A stretch of 64,000 nucleotides of DNA from Pseudomonas sp. Marseille-Q3773 (GCF_916618955.1 NZ_OU745390.1:2480001-2544000), one strand, 5' to 3'; counted from the stretch's first letter, positions 30,983 through 41,869 are shown. Notes: generated by a model not told the origin, from the letters alone. Numbers and translations: made by a program.

Positions 30983-32812
30983 TTGATACGTCCCCTCCTG
31001 CTGTCACTCAGCCTGGCCTTGAGCTTTCCCGCAGCCGCGATGGTGAGCGAAAGCCACGGATACGCGCAGTTCGGCACGCTCAAGTACCCAGCCACATTCA
31101 CCCATTTCGACTGGGTCAACCCGCATGCGCCCAAGGGTGGCACCTTGCGGGCCATGGCTTTCGGTACCTTCGACACGCTCAACCCGTACACCTTCAAGGG
31201 GTCGAGCCCGGTTACCACGCCGAATTTCCAGCAATATGGCATCAGCGAGCTGAACGAGCCGCTGATGGTCGGCACCGGCCAGTACGACCCGTCCGGCGAC
31301 GAGCCGACCTCCAGCTATGGCCTGATCGCGCGCTCGGTGGAGTACAGCGAGGACCGCAGCTGGGTGGTATTCAACCTGCGCCCGGAAGCCCGCTGGCATG
31401 ATGGCAAGCCGATCACCTCGGCAGATGTGGCGTTCTCCTATCGCACGTTGCTCAAGGACGGCCACCCGATCTACCGCACCAACCTGCAGGAGGTGCAGCG
31501 GGTGGATATCCTCGGCCCGCTGCGCATCCGCTTCGTGTTCAAGCGCGCCGGCAACCCGCTGCTGATCCTGCGCCTGGGCGAAATGCCGGTGCTGCCCAGG
31601 CACTACTGGCAGAACCGCGACTTCAAGGCCACCACCTTCGAGCCGCCGCTGGGCAGCGGCCCCTACCGCATCACCGAGGTCCAGCCCGGGCGCCGGCTGG
31701 TGTTCGAGCGGGTGAAGAACTACTGGGGCAAGGACCTGGCGGTGAACCGTGGCAAGTACAACTTCAACCGCGTCGAATATGAGTTCTATCGCGATGCCAC
31801 GGTGGCCTTCGAAGCGTTCAAGGCCGGCGAGTTCGACATCTATATCGAGCACCAGGCGAAGAACTGGGCCAACGGTTACAACTTCCCGGCCGTGCGCCGT
31901 GGCGAGGTGATCAAGGCGCAGATCCCGCACCGCATCCCCACCCAGACCCAGGGCCTGTTCATGAACAGCCGGCGGGCGACCTTCAGCGATCCACGGGTAC
32001 GCCAGGCACTGGGGTTGATGCTCGACTTCGAGTGGACCAACCGTGCGCTGTTCAGCGGCGCCTACCGCCGCTCGACCAGTTACTACCCCAACAGCGATTT
32101 CACCGCCAGCGGCCTGCCGACCGGCAAGGAGTGGCTGCTGCTGGCACCGTTCCGCGACCAGTTGCCGGCCAGGCTGTTCAGCGAACCGTACAAGGTCAGC
32201 CAGACCGATGGCCGCGGCATCGGCCGCCAGACCCTGCGCCAGGCGCTCGGCTTGCTCGCCGAAGCCGGCTGGAAGCTCGATGGCCAGCGCCTGGTCAACA
32301 GCAAGGGCCAGCAACTGCGCATGGAGGTGCTGTTGGTCAACCCCAACCTTGAACGCATCCTGCAGCCTTATGTCGAAAACCTGGCCAGCATCGGCATCGA
32401 TGCACACTTGCGCACGGTCGACCGCGCCCAGTACAAACAGCGCCTGGACCAGTTCGATTTCGACATGATCCTGATGACCCTGAACCAGACCCTGAGCCCT
32501 GGCCTGGAACAGTGGCTGTACTTCCATTCCAGCCAGGCCACGACCAAGGGCAGCAAGAACTATGCTGGGGTCAGGGACCCGGTGGTCGACCACCTGCTCG
32601 ACACCCTGCTCGCCGCCCGCACCCGCGATGACCAGGTCGCTGCCGCCCGCGCCCTGGACCGCGTGCTCTCATGGCAGTACTACATGATCCCCAACTGGTA
32701 CCTCGACAATCATCGCCTGGCCTACCGCAACCGGTTCGCCTTCGTCACCACGCCGCCCTACACCCTCGGGCTGAACAGCTGGTGGATCAAGACTTCGGAG
32801 AAAGCCCAATGA
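30983..32812 (+). CDS. peptide ABC transporter substrate-binding protein 1 (YejA-type)
   Basis: A 609-residue SBP_bac_5 family protein of the YejA/oligopeptide group. TTG 30983 is the only start upstream of a complete signal peptide (LLLSLSLALSFPAAA); the nearby ATG at 30974 is out of frame and stops at once. There is no lipobox Cys, so the protein should be free in the periplasm. Family blocks are HFDWVNPHAPKGGTLR, WVVFNLRPEARWHDGKPIT, LGSGPYRITEVQPGRRLVF and YNFNRVEYEFYRDATVAFEA. It binds peptides or peptide-like compounds for the permeases encoded downstream. Its stop overlaps the next gene (ATGA), so the two binding proteins are coupled. Confidence 0.9.
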   Translation: MIRPLLLSLSLALSFPAAAMVSESHGYAQFGTLKYPATFTHFDWVNPHAPKGGTLRAMAFGTFDTLNPYTFKGSSPVTTPNFQQYGISELNEPLMVGTGQYDPSGDEPTSSYGLIARSVEYSEDRSWVVFNLRPEARWHDGKPITSADVAFSYRTLLKDGHPIYRTNLQEVQRVDILGPLRIRFVFKRAGNPLLILRLGEMPVLPRHYWQNRDFKATTFEPPLGSGPYRITEVQPGRRLVFERVKNYWGKDLAVNRGKYNFNRVEYEFYRDATVAFEAFKAGEFDIYIEHQAKNWANGYNFPAVRRGEVIKAQIPHRIPTQTQGLFMNSRRATFSDPRVRQALGLMLDFEWTNRALFSGAYRRSTSYYPNSDFTASGLPTGKEWLLLAPFRDQLPARLFSEPYKVSQTDGRGIGRQTLRQALGLLAEAGWKLDGQRLVNSKGQQLRMEVLLVNPNLERILQPYVENLASIGIDAHLRTVDRAQYKQRLDQFDFDMILMTLNQTLSPGLEQWLYFHSSQATTKGSKNYAGVRDPVVDHLLDTLLAARTRDDQVAAARALDRVLSWQYYMIPNWYLDNHRLAYRNRFAFVTTPPYTLGLNSWWIKTSEKAQ

Positions 32813-34644
32813 TGCCAACGCACCGACTGCGCCAGCTGGCCGGCAGCCTGTTGCTTGCCTGCCTGAGCCTTCCCGCCCTGGCCGCGCCGCAACACGCACT
32901 TACCCTGTACGACGAGCCTCCCAAATACCCGGCCGACTTCAAGCACTTCGACTACGTCAACCCCGACGCGCCCAAGGGCGGCACCTTCCGCCAGTCCAGC
33001 TTCGGCGGCTTCGACAGCCTCAACCCGTTCATCAACAAGGGCGTGTCGGCCGAGAACATCAGCATCATTTACGACACCCTGATGCGCCAGAGCCAGGACG
33101 AGCCGTTCACCGAATACGGCCTGGTGGCCGGCAAGATCGAGAAGGCCCCGGACAACAGCTGGGTGCGTTTCTACCTGCGCCCGGAAGCACGCTTCCACGA
33201 CGGCCACCCGATGCGCGCTGACGACGTGGTATTCACCTTCAATGCCCTGATCAAGGACGGTGCGCCGCTGTACCGCCAGTATTATTCCGACGTTGCCGAA
33301 GTGGTCGCCGAAGACCCGCTGAAGGTGCTGTTCCGCTTCAAACACAAGAACAACCGTGAGCTGCCGCTGATTCTTGGCCAGTTGCCGGTACTGCCCAAAC
33401 ACTGGTACGAAAACCGCGAGTTCAACCGCGGCAATCTGGAAATCCCGCTGGGCAGCGGCCCGTACAAGGTCGCCGAAGTGAAGGCCGGGCGCTCGGTACG
33501 CTACGAGCGGGTCAAGGATTACTGGGCCAAGGACCTGCCGATCAACCGCGGCTTCTACAACTTCGATGTGATGACCTTCGATTCCTACCGCGACACCACG
33601 GTCGCCCTCGAAGCCTTGAAGGCGGGGGCGTTCGACTATGCGCTGGAAGTCAGCGCCAAAAACTGGGCCACCGCCTACAACGTACCGGCCGTGCGCGAGG
33701 GTCGCCTGATCAAGGAAGAGCTGCCCAACGGCAATCCGACCGGCATGCAGGGCTTCATCTTCAACATCCGCCGCCCGGTGTTCCAGGATATCCGCGTGCG
33801 TCAGGCACTGAGCCTGCTACTGGACTACGAATGGACCAACAAGCAGCTGTTCAACGGTGCCTACACCCGGACCGGCAGCTACTTTGAAAACTCGGAAATG
33901 GCCGCCCGCGGCCTGCCCAGCCCCAGCGAGCTGAAAATCCTCGAACCGCTGCGCGGCAAAGTGCCCGAGCAGGTGTTCAGCGAAGCCTTCCACAACCCGG
34001 TCAGCGACGGCAGCGGGATGATCCGCCAACAGCAGCGCCAGGCCTACAAGCTGCTGCAGGAAGCCGGCTGGAAAATCGTCGACGACAAGATGGTCGACGC
34101 CCAGGGCAAGCCGGTGAGCATCGAGTTCCTGCTGGCGCAGACCGAGTTCGAGCGCATCCTGCTGCCGTTCAAGCGCAACCTCGCCGACCTCGGTATCGAG
34201 CTGAATATCCGCCGGGTCGACGTGTCGCAGTACATCACCCGCCTGCGTTCACGCGACTACGACATGATCGTCGGCGGCTACCCGCAGTCCAACTCGCCGG
34301 GCAACGAGCAGCGCGAGTTCTGGTCCAGCGCCGCCGCCGACAACCCCGGCAGCCGCAACTTCATCGGCCTGCGCGACCCGGCCATCGACCAGCTGGTGGA
34401 ACAATTGATCAACGCCGATTCGCGCCAGAGCCTGATCGACCATTGCCGCGCCCTCGACCGCGTGTTGCTGTGGGGCTACTACGTGATCCCCAACTGGCAC
34501 ATCAAGACCTGGCGCGTGGCCTACTGGAACCACATCGGCCACCCCAAGGTATCGCCCAAGTACGACATCGGCATCGACACTTGGTGGATCAAGCCCGGCG
34601 TGACGCCGGCGGTCAGCGAAGCCCCTGCGGACGAGGCCAACTGA
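32809..34644 (+). CDS. yejA: peptide ABC transporter substrate-binding protein 2 (YejA-type)
   Basis: A 611-residue paralogue of the preceding protein, with the same layout: signal peptide (about 1-25, ending PALAAP), [55 protein letters not shown] and [23 protein letters not shown] 32809 overlaps the upstream stop; ATG 32812 is an alternative one codon on. Enteric YejA binds microcin C and other peptides. Its end is one base before yejB. Confidence 0.9.
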   Translation: MMPTHRLRQLAGSLLLACLSLPALAAPQHALTLYDEPPKYPADFKHFDYVNPDAPKGGTFRQSSFGGFDSLNPFINKGVSAENISIIYDTLMRQSQDEPFTEYGLVAGKIEKAPDNSWVRFYLRPEARFHDGHPMRADDVVFTFNALIKDGAPLYRQYYSDVAEVVAEDPLKVLFRFKHKNNRELPLILGQLPVLPKHWYENREFNRGNLEIPLGSGPYKVAEVKAGRSVRYERVKDYWAKDLPINRGFYNFDVMTFDSYRDTTVALEALKAGAFDYALEVSAKNWATAYNVPAVREGRLIKEELPNGNPTGMQGFIFNIRRPVFQDIRVRQALSLLLDYEWTNKQLFNGAYTRTGSYFENSEMAARGLPSPSELKILEPLRGKVPEQVFSEAFHNPVSDGSGMIRQQQRQAYKLLQEAGWKIVDDKMVDAQGKPVSIEFLLAQTEFERILLPFKRNLADLGIELNIRRVDVSQYITRLRSRDYDMIVGGYPQSNSPGNEQREFWSSAAADNPGSRNFIGLRDPAIDQLVEQLINADSRQSLIDHCRALDRVLLWGYYVIPNWHIKTWRVAYWNHIGHPKVSPKYDIGIDTWWIKPGVTPAVSEAPADEAN

Positions 34645-34645
34645 G

Positions 34646-35719
34646 ATGCTGGCCTATATCCTGCGCCGCCTGCTGCTGATCATCCCGACCTTGTTCGGCA
34701 TCCTGATCATCAACTTCATCATCGTCCAGGCCGCCCCCGGCGGCCCGGTCGAACAGATGATCGCCAAGCTCGAAGGCTTCGAAGGCGCCACCAGCCGGAT
34801 TGCCGGTGGCGGCGCCGAAGTGTCGGTGGCCGGTTCCAACTACCGTGGTGCCCAGGGCCTGGACCCGGCGTTGATCGCCGAGATCGAGCGCATGTACGGC
34901 TTCGACAAGTCGGCGCCCGAGCGCCTGTGGATCATGATCAAGAACTACGCCCGGCTGGACTTCGGCGACAGCTTCTTCCGCGATGCCAAGGTCATCGACC
35001 TGATCATCGAGAAGATGCCGGTGTCGATTTCGCTGGGGCTGTGGAGCACGCTGATCATGTACCTGGTGTCGATCCCGCTGGGTATCGCCAAGGCGGTGCG
35101 TCACGGCAGCCACTTCGACGTGTGGACCAGTTCGGCGATCATCGTCGGCTATGCCATCCCGGCGTTCCTCTTTGCCATTCTGCTGATCGTGCTGTTCGCC
35201 GGCGGCAGCTACTTCGACTGGTTCCCGCTGCGCGGCCTCACCTCCAACAACTTCGACGAGCTGAGCACCACCGGCAAGGTGCTGGACTACTTCTGGCATT
35301 TGGTCCTGCCGATCACCGCGCTGGTCATCGGCAACTTCGCCACCATGACCTTGCTAACCAAGAACAGCTTCCTCGACGAGATCAACAAGCAGTACGTGGT
35401 CACGGCCAAGGCCAAGGGCTTGAGCCGGCCGCGCGTGCTGTACGGCCACGTGTTCCGCAATGCCATGCTGCTGGTGATCGCCGGGTTCCCTTCGGCATTC
35501 ATCGGCATCTTCTTCACCGGCTCGTTGCTGATCGAGGTGATCTTCAGCCTCGACGGCCTGGGCCTGATGAGCTTCGAGGCGGCCATCAACCGTGACTACC
35601 CGGTGGTCTTCGGCACCCTGTTCATCTTCACCCTGCTGGGGCTGGTAGTGAAACTGATCGGCGACCTGACCTATACCCTGGTCGATCCACGCATCGACTT
35701 CGCCAGCCGGGAGCACTGA
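34646..35719 (+). CDS. yejB: peptide ABC transporter permease (YejB-type)
   Basis: A 357-residue inner-membrane permease with six hydrophobic segments and the long periplasmic insertion after the first helix seen in YejB (about residues 35-100). The EAA-type coupling loop is around [20 protein letters not shown]. It pairs with YejE to form the channel. The yejE start is one base after the stop. Confidence 0.93.
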   Translation: MLAYILRRLLLIIPTLFGILIINFIIVQAAPGGPVEQMIAKLEGFEGATSRIAGGGAEVSVAGSNYRGAQGLDPALIAEIERMYGFDKSAPERLWIMIKNYARLDFGDSFFRDAKVIDLIIEKMPVSISLGLWSTLIMYLVSIPLGIAKAVRHGSHFDVWTSSAIIVGYAIPAFLFAILLIVLFAGGSYFDWFPLRGLTSNNFDELSTTGKVLDYFWHLVLPITALVIGNFATMTLLTKNSFLDEINKQYVVTAKAKGLSRPRVLYGHVFRNAMLLVIAGFPSAFIGIFFTGSLLIEVIFSLDGLGLMSFEAAINRDYPVVFGTLFIFTLLGLVVKLIGDLTYTLVDPRIDFASREH

Positions 35720-35720
35720 C

Positions 35721-36740
35721 ATGGCCTTGTCCCCCCTCAACCGTCGGCGCTTCGAGCGCTTCAAGGCCAACCGCCGTGGCTGGTGGTCGCTGTGGCTGTT
35801 CCTGATCCTGTTCGGCCTGAGCCTGGGCGCCGAGCTGATCGCCAACGACAAGCCGATTGCCGTGCGCTACGACGGCGCGTGGTACTTCCCGGCGTTCAAG
35901 CGCTACCCGGAAACCACCTTCGGCGGCGAATTCCCGCTGGAGGCCAACTACAAGAGCCCGTACATCCGCGAACTATTGGCGAAGAAGGACAGCTTCGTGC
36001 TGTGGGCACCGATCCCGTTCAGCTACCAGAGCATCAACTACGACCTGCGCGTGCCGGCCCCGGCGCCGCCGTCGGCCGACAACTGGCTGGGCACCGATGA
36101 CCAGGGCCGCGACGTGCTGGCACGGGTCATCTATGGCTTCCGTATTTCGGTACTGTTCGCCCTGACCCTGACCCTGCTCAGTTCCATCGTCGGCGTGATC
36201 GCCGGAGCCCTGCAGGGCTTCTATGGCGGCTGGGTCGACCTGGCCGGGCAGCGCTTCCTGGAAGTCTGGTCCGGCCTGCCAGTGCTTTACCTGCTGATCA
36301 TCCTGGCCAGTTTCGTGCAGCCGAACTTCTGGTGGCTACTGGGCATCATGCTGCTGTTCTCGTGGATGAGCCTGGTGGACGTGGTACGCGCCGAGTTCCT
36401 GCGCGGACGCAACCTGGAATACGTGCGTGCCGCCCGTGCCCTGGGCATGCGCAATGGCGCGATCATGTACCGGCACATCCTGCCCAACGCGATGATCTCG
36501 ACCATGACCTTCATGCCGTTCATCCTCACCGGCGCCATCGGCACCCTCACCGCGCTGGACTTCCTCGGTTTCGGCCTGCCGCCAGGCGCGCCGTCGCTGG
36601 GCGAGCTGGTCGCCCAGGGCAAGTCCAACCTGCAGGCGCCATGGCTGGGCATCAGCGCCTTCGCCGTGCTGGCGCTGATGCTGAGCCTGCTGGTGTTCAT
36701 CGGCGAATCCGCCCGCGATGCCTTCGACCCGAGGAAGTGA
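35721..36740 (+). CDS. yejE: peptide ABC transporter permease (YejE-type)
   Basis: A 339-residue permease. The N-terminal LSPLNRRRFERFKANRRGWW and DNWLGTDDQGRDVLARVIYG are OppC/DppC-type signatures. Six hydrophobic segments and the coupling loop YVRAARALGMRNGAIMYRHI are present. It is tightly linked to yejB upstream and yejF downstream (1-base gap). Confidence 0.94.
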   Translation: MALSPLNRRRFERFKANRRGWWSLWLFLILFGLSLGAELIANDKPIAVRYDGAWYFPAFKRYPETTFGGEFPLEANYKSPYIRELLAKKDSFVLWAPIPFSYQSINYDLRVPAPAPPSADNWLGTDDQGRDVLARVIYGFRISVLFALTLTLLSSIVGVIAGALQGFYGGWVDLAGQRFLEVWSGLPVLYLLIILASFVQPNFWWLLGIMLLFSWMSLVDVVRAEFLRGRNLEYVRAARALGMRNGAIMYRHILPNAMISTMTFMPFILTGAIGTLTALDFLGFGLPPGAPSLGELVAQGKSNLQAPWLGISAFAVLALMLSLLVFIGESARDAFDPRK

Positions 36741-36741
36741 C

Positions 36742-38349
36742 ATGAGTGAACAGAACCTGATCGAAGTTCGCGACCTGGCGGTGGAGTTCGTCACCGGTGA
36801 GCAGGTCAACCGCGTGGTGGATGGCATCAGCTTCGATATCCGCAAGGGTGAGACGCTGGCCCTGGTCGGCGAAAGCGGCTCGGGCAAGTCGGTGACCGCG
36901 CACTCGATCCTGCGCCTGCTGCCCTACCCCCTGGCCCGCCACCCCAGCGGCAGCATCCGCTTCGAGGGCAAGGACCTCCTGCAGCAGAACGAGAAGAGCC
37001 TGCAACGCATCCGCGGCAACCGCATTGCGATGATCTTCCAGGAGCCGATGACCTCGCTGAACCCGTTGCACTGCATCGAGAAGCAGATCAACGAGATTCT
37101 CCTGCTGCACAAGGGCCTGAGCGGCAAGGAAGCGACGGCACGTACGCTGGAGCTGCTGGACATGGTCGGCATCCCCGAGCCGCGCAAGCGCTTGAAGGCG
37201 CTGCCCCACGAGCTGTCGGGCGGGCAGCGCCAGCGGGTGATGATCGCCATGGCGCTGGCCAACGAACCCGACCTGCTGATTGCCGACGAACCGACCACGG
37301 CGCTGGATGTGACCGTGCAGTTGAAGATCCTCGACCTGCTCAAGGAACTGCAGGCGCGGCTGGGCATGGCCTTGCTGCTGATCAGCCACGACCTCAACCT
37401 GGTGCGGCGCATCGCCCACCGGGTGTGCGTGATGCAACGCGGGCAGATCGTCGAGCAGGCTGAATGCAGCCGATTGTTCAGCGCCCCGCAGCACCACTAC
37501 ACGCAGATGCTGATCAATGCCGAGCCCAGCGGGCAGCCGGCCCACAACCCGGTGGGCGCGCCCTTGCTGGAGGTGGATGACCTCAAGGTGTGGTTCCCGA
37601 TCAGGAAAGGCTTGCTGCGGCGTACGGTCGACCATGTGAAGGCCGTGGACGGGGTCAACTTCAGCCTGCCGCAGGGGCAGACGCTGGGGATTGTCGGCGA
37701 GTCCGGCTCGGGCAAGTCGACGCTGGGCCTGGCGATCCTGCGGCTGATTGCCAGCCAGGGCGGGATTCGCTTCCACGGGCAGCCGCTCGAATGCCTCAAC
37801 CAGAAGGCAGTACGGCCACTACGGCGGGAAATGCAGGTGGTTTTCCAGGACCCGTTCGGCAGCCTGAGCCCGCGCATGTGCGTGGCGGACATCGTCGGTG
37901 AAGGGCTGCGCATTCACAAGATCGGCACCCCGCAGGAACAGGAAGCAGCGATCATCGCGGCGCTGGAGGAGGTCGGACTTGACCCACGCACGCGGCATCG
38001 CTACCCGCATGAGTTTTCCGGTGGCCAGCGCCAGCGCATTGCCATTGCCCGGGCCCTGGTGTTGAAGCCGGCGCTGATCCTGCTGGATGAACCGACATCG
38101 GCGCTGGACCGCACCGTGCAGCGCCAGGTGGTGGAACTGCTGCGCAATCTGCAGCAGAAGTACAACCTGACCTACCTGTTCATCAGCCATGACCTGGCGG
38201 TGGTCAAGGCACTGAGCCACCAGTTGATGGTGATCAAGCATGGCCAGGTGGTGGAGCAAGGGGACGCGCAGGCGATCTTCCACGCGCCGCAGCACCCGTA
38301 TACCCGGCAGTTGCTGGAGGCGGCGTTTCTGGAGGTGGAGGCGTCGTAG
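36742..38349 (+). CDS. yejF: peptide ABC transporter ATP-binding protein, two fused ABC domains (YejF-type)
   Basis: A 535-residue protein with two complete ATPase halves. First half: Walker A GESGSGKS (about residue 41), signature LSGGQRQR, Walker B LLIADEPTTALD. Second half: GESGSGKST (about 320), FSGGQRQR and LILLDEPTSALD. Both halves carry OppD/F-type C-terminal segments. ATG 36742 (MSEQNLIEV) is preferred; an in-frame ATG 24 bases upstream lies in yejE. It energises peptide uptake and closes the five-gene operon. Confidence 0.95.
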   Translation: MSEQNLIEVRDLAVEFVTGEQVNRVVDGISFDIRKGETLALVGESGSGKSVTAHSILRLLPYPLARHPSGSIRFEGKDLLQQNEKSLQRIRGNRIAMIFQEPMTSLNPLHCIEKQINEILLLHKGLSGKEATARTLELLDMVGIPEPRKRLKALPHELSGGQRQRVMIAMALANEPDLLIADEPTTALDVTVQLKILDLLKELQARLGMALLLISHDLNLVRRIAHRVCVMQRGQIVEQAECSRLFSAPQHHYTQMLINAEPSGQPAHNPVGAPLLEVDDLKVWFPIRKGLLRRTVDHVKAVDGVNFSLPQGQTLGIVGESGSGKSTLGLAILRLIASQGGIRFHGQPLECLNQKAVRPLRREMQVVFQDPFGSLSPRMCVADIVGEGLRIHKIGTPQEQEAAIIAALEEVGLDPRTRHRYPHEFSGGQRQRIAIARALVLKPALILLDEPTSALDRTVQRQVVELLRNLQQKYNLTYLFISHDLAVVKALSHQLMVIKHGQVVEQGDAQAIFHAPQHPYTRQLLEAAFLEVEAS

Positions 38350-38358
38350 CCAGCCACC

Positions 38359-38408
38359 GCCAGTGCAGGCCCCTTTGCCACTAGACCGGCGAAGGGGCCT
38401 GCACTGGC
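38359..38408. terminator. long inverted repeat, probable bidirectional terminator
   Basis: GCCAGTGCAGGCCCCTT (38359-38375) and AAGGGGCCTGCACTGGC (38392-38408) are perfect 17-bp arms with a 16-base loop, between the convergent yejF and TonB receptor genes. There is no T-run on either side, so Rho-independent release is uncertain, but the stem is very stable. Confidence 0.6.
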
Positions 38409-38449
38409 ACGCCACGAACTTCTGTGGAGCGAGCGCCCCGGTCGGCTAC

Positions 38450-40639
38450 TCAGAAATCGATAGTGCCCGAGAACTTCACCAGCCGCGGATCGCCCTGGGT
38501 CAGGTAACCGCCATTGGCCGAAGCCCAGTAGTTCTTGTCAGTCAGGTTCTCCACGTTGACCCGCAAGGTCAGGTCTTTTTCCGCCACTTTCAGCGTATAG
38601 CGGCCACCGATGTCGAAACGGTTCCAGGTCGGCAGGCTGACATTGTTCGCGGCATCCACATACTGGCCGCCAGTGCGCAACATGCGTGCATTCAGCGCCA
38701 GCCCAGGCACACCCGGCACGTCCCAGTCGACACTGGCATTGAGCTGGAAGGTCGGCACCCCGATGGCGTGGTTGCCGTCATTGCTGCCGTTGGCGGTATT
38801 CTTCTGCTCCGAGCTCATGCGGGTACCACCGGCCATCAGCCGCAGGCCTTCGACGGGCTCGCCGAACAGGCTCAATTCCAGGCCTTTGTTGACCTGTTCG
38901 CCGTCGCGGATGAAGACATTGTTCAAGGTGTAGCCGTCCGACGGCTTCTCGATGCGGAACACGGCCAGGTTCGCGCCAAAGGTCTGCCGGTCGAGCTTGA
39001 TACCGGCTTCAAGCTGCTTGGTGCGACCCGGGGGGAACATTTCACCGGCATTCGACACATTGGCTGGCGGCGTCGGCCCCTGAGCCAGGCCCTCGATGCG
39101 GTTGGCATAAAACGAGATATTGTCGGTCGCCTTGAATACGATGCCGTATACCGGCGTGGTAATCGACTTGTCGTAAGGGTCGCCTCGGCGGCTACCGTCA
39201 TTGGCTGGGTTGGCCTTGCCCTGCGAAGTGGTGCCATCGTAGCTGTAGCTTTCCACCCGCAATTGCTGGCGGCGCACCCCGTAGGTCAGCAACAGGCGGT
39301 CATCGAATACGCCGACGGTGTCGGAAATCGCGATGCTGCGGGCGCGAGTCTTGCCGGTGACACCTGGGTCGCCCATTTCGCCACCCGTGCTGGTGACGTT
39401 ACTCGGCTTGGCCTGCTGCACAGTGTCGTAGATGTTGGTGCTGATCGGCGAATAGAAGGTGTAGGCGTTTTCCGCCTGGGTCCACAGGGTGTTCGCCCCC
39501 ACGGCGATCTGGTGGCTGATCGCTCCGGTCTGCAACCGGCCATTGAGGCCGGCACTGAAGCTGCTGTTGTCTTCACCATGGACAATATCGGAAGGAGTAA
39601 TCGTCGCCGCGCCGCTGTTGCCAACCAGCACCGGTGTGCCATAGGTGCCGTGTTCGCGGGTATGCCGTGCCCCGCCGGCCAGGTAGGCCGTCCAGTTGTC
39701 GTTCAGGTCCCATTCGCCGCGCGCCATGCCAAAGGTGTCTTCCGACTCGCTGTAGCTCCAGGCCTGGCCATAGTTATGGCTGGCATCCGGCGCGGTCGGC
39801 AGGCGGGTGGTGGTGCCACCCAGGCGCACCGAATTGCGCAGGTGGTTGATCCGCTGCTTCTGGTAGCCGATGTCGGTCGACAGGCGGAAGTTGTCGCCGC
39901 GGTAGTCCAGGCCTGCGGTAAACAACTTGGTGCGCTGGTCCTGATCGTCGACCGCCGTTTCGCCTTCACGCTGGCTGAGGTTCAGCCGCGCACCGAAACG
40001 GTTGTCTTCACCAAAGCGCTGGCCGATATCGAGGTGTTCGCCAATGCGGCCATCAGCGCTGATGTCCTGGGTGTAACGGCGTGTCGGCAGGTCTTCGGCG
40101 CGCTTGGGCCGCAGGTTGACGTTGCCGCCCAGGCCGGTGCCGGTCGGGCTGACCCCATTGAGAAAGGCGTTCGGCCCCTTGAACACTTCGACCCGTTCCA
40201 CGCCGTCGGTGGCCATGACCTGGCGCGGCAGGATGCCGTACAGGCCATTGAAGGAAATGTCATCGCCGGCCAGCGGCAATCCCCTGATCACGAACACCTT
40301 GGACTGGTTGCCAAAGCCGTACGACTCGCGCACCGAGGGGTCGTTGGCCAGCACATCACCGATGTCTTCGGCCTGCTGGTCTTCGATGACCTTGGCGGTG
40401 TAGCTGGTCATGGTGAAGGGCACATCCATGTAGTCCTGGTCACCCAGCACGCCCATCTGCCCGCCTCGGGCAACCTGCCCGCCGGCGAACGCCTCAGGCA
40501 TTGCGCCTGGCCGCGCCTTCAGGGCATCGGCACTGATGTCGGTGGCCTCCAGCTGGATCGGTTCGCCAGCGTGGGCCAGCAACGGGGCGAAACAGCAGAA
40601 CGCCAGCAGAGCTGGCCGTGACGGTGGCGGCAAAGGCAT
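38450..40639 (-). CDS. TonB-dependent siderophore receptor
   Basis: A 729-residue receptor starting at ATG 40639 (MPLPPPSRPALL), with GGAA 9 bases upstream and a clean signal peptide ending AHAGEP. The plug (about residues 55-165) has the siderophore-receptor patterns VPFTMTSYTAKVIEDQQAED, VRESYGFGNQSKVFVIRGLP and VERVEVFKGPNAFLNG. The barrel ends in the typical LVKFSGTIDF with terminal Phe. It resembles hydroxamate-type receptors, but the ligand cannot be fixed. No FecA-type signalling domain is present. A Fur-like sequence lies just upstream. Confidence 0.9.
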   Translation of the reverse strand: MPLPPPSRPALLAFCCFAPLLAHAGEPIQLEATDISADALKARPGAMPEAFAGGQVARGGQMGVLGDQDYMDVPFTMTSYTAKVIEDQQAEDIGDVLANDPSVRESYGFGNQSKVFVIRGLPLAGDDISFNGLYGILPRQVMATDGVERVEVFKGPNAFLNGVSPTGTGLGGNVNLRPKRAEDLPTRRYTQDISADGRIGEHLDIGQRFGEDNRFGARLNLSQREGETAVDDQDQRTKLFTAGLDYRGDNFRLSTDIGYQKQRINHLRNSVRLGGTTTRLPTAPDASHNYGQAWSYSESEDTFGMARGEWDLNDNWTAYLAGGARHTREHGTYGTPVLVGNSGAATITPSDIVHGEDNSSFSAGLNGRLQTGAISHQIAVGANTLWTQAENAYTFYSPISTNIYDTVQQAKPSNVTSTGGEMGDPGVTGKTRARSIAISDTVGVFDDRLLLTYGVRRQQLRVESYSYDGTTSQGKANPANDGSRRGDPYDKSITTPVYGIVFKATDNISFYANRIEGLAQGPTPPANVSNAGEMFPPGRTKQLEAGIKLDRQTFGANLAVFRIEKPSDGYTLNNVFIRDGEQVNKGLELSLFGEPVEGLRLMAGGTRMSSEQKNTANGSNDGNHAIGVPTFQLNASVDWDVPGVPGLALNARMLRTGGQYVDAANNVSLPTWNRFDIGGRYTLKVAEKDLTLRVNVENLTDKNYWASANGGYLTQGDPRLVKFSGTIDF

Positions 40640-40669
40640 GTCAGGTTCCGGGACTAGATCAATGATTTT

Positions 40670-40688
40670 GCTAATGCTAATGCTTCGC
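40670..40688. promoter_or_regulatory. Fur-box-like site upstream of the siderophore receptor
   Basis: Plus-strand GCTAATGCTAATGCTTCGC matches the 19-base Fur consensus at 13 positions by hand count and shows the tandem xxTAAT hexamers. It sits about 30 bases upstream of the chosen ATG at 40639, a good place for iron-dependent repression. Confidence 0.5.
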
Positions 40689-40727
40689 AAATACATATGG
40701 CAAATCTGGCTATCCCCGCCGCCATGC

Positions 40728-41840
40728 CTAGCCCAGGTCTTCGCTCACCCGTTCCACCGCATCCACCACCTTGCGTGCCCCGGCCTGGATGGCGCTGATG
40801 GCCGTACCGGCCTGGAGCGCCAACTGCAATGCGCTGGCCGCCTCCATCCGGCTACGCTCGACCTCGCTGACTGCCTGGCTGGCCAGGACCTGGTTACGTG
40901 CGACCACGGCATCGATCTCGGCGGTGGCCGTGCTGGTGCGTGCCGCCAGCTTGCGTACCTCATCGGCCACCACTGCAAAGCCTCGACCCTGCTCGCCGGC
41001 ACGTGCCGCCTCGATGGCTGCGTTGAGTGCCAGCAGGTTGGTCTGCGCGGCAATCCCGCCAATGGTCTGCACGATGGCGCTGATGCTGGTCGATTGCTCG
41101 CCCAGCGCACTGATGGTGACCCCTGCAGCCTGCATCTGGCGCGCCACATCGTGCATGGTCTGCTCCATGGCGTGCATCACCGCCACGCCTTCGCTGGCGC
41201 CAGCGTCGGTGCTGCGGGAAACGTCCAGCGCCACCTGCGCGGCACGCTTGACCTCCTCCTCCCTTCGCACCTGGTCAGTCACCACCGAAGCGAACTTGAC
41301 CACCTTCACCAGGCGCCCCCGGGTGTCGCTAACCGGGTTGTAGCTGGCTTCCAGCCAGACCTCACGGCCTTGCCGGTCCAGGCGGCAGAAGCGACCCGCC
41401 ACATAACGGCCGGTATTGAGCATCTGCCAGAACTCAGCGTAGTCAGGGCTGCTGGCCTGCGCGGCGCTGCAGAACATCCGGTGATGCCTGCCCACCACCT
41501 GCTCGAGCCGATAGCCCATGGCCTCGAGAAACATCGGGTTTGCATCCAGCACGGTGCCATCGAGCCCGAACTGGATCACCGCCGTCGAACGCAGCAACGC
41601 GTCAAGCAGTGCCTGGCCTTGCTGGGCCGGGGTCGGCAGCCACTGCGCCAGTGGCTGGCCCACGGCACTGTCGGGCTCTGCGCCCAGGGCGGCAGCGCAC
41701 GCCGGGTTGAGTTCCAGCACGCGGCCCTGGGCATCCAGCCTCATGAAAGGTCCCTGTTCGATCTGGGCCAGACGCTGGCGAAGGCTCAGTATTTCCGCAT
41801 CGCGCTCGGCGAGCGCGGCTTTGAGGTGCCGATTGAACAT
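40728..41840 (-). CDS. soluble PAS-containing methyl-accepting chemotaxis protein (BdlA-like)
   Basis: A 370-residue receptor with no membrane segment. A short N-terminal coil ([20 protein letters not shown]) leads into two PAS-like units: [20 protein letters not shown] near 33, and [20 protein letters not shown] near 93 with the PAC-type [19 protein letters not shown]. The C-terminal MA signalling domain has the invariant hairpin [40 protein letters not shown]. The MA domain is shorter than in full receptors. Architecture and size resemble BdlA of P. aeruginosa, which mediates biofilm dispersal. It begins 29 bases after the EAL-protein gene on the same strand. The open frame runs further upstream, but ATG 41840 is the sensible start. 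Confidence 0.85.
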   Translation of the reverse strand: MFNRHLKAALAERDAEILSLRQRLAQIEQGPFMRLDAQGRVLELNPACAAALGAEPDSAVGQPLAQWLPTPAQQGQALLDALLRSTAVIQFGLDGTVLDANPMFLEAMGYRLEQVVGRHHRMFCSAAQASSPDYAEFWQMLNTGRYVAGRFCRLDRQGREVWLEASYNPVSDTRGRLVKVVKFASVVTDQVRREEEVKRAAQVALDVSRSTDAGASEGVAVMHAMEQTMHDVARQMQAAGVTISALGEQSTSISAIVQTIGGIAAQTNLLALNAAIEAARAGEQGRGFAVVADEVRKLAARTSTATAEIDAVVARNQVLASQAVSEVERSRMEAASALQLALQAGTAISAIQAGARKVVDAVERVSEDLG

Positions 41841-41869
41841 GGGAGTACCTGCGTAATGACAAGATGTGA

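Noticed and set aside
38240..40621. 793-codon plus-strand frame across the siderophore receptor gene
   Set aside because: Antisense to an intact receptor with signal peptide, plug and terminal Phe; no domain seen in the plus-strand translation.
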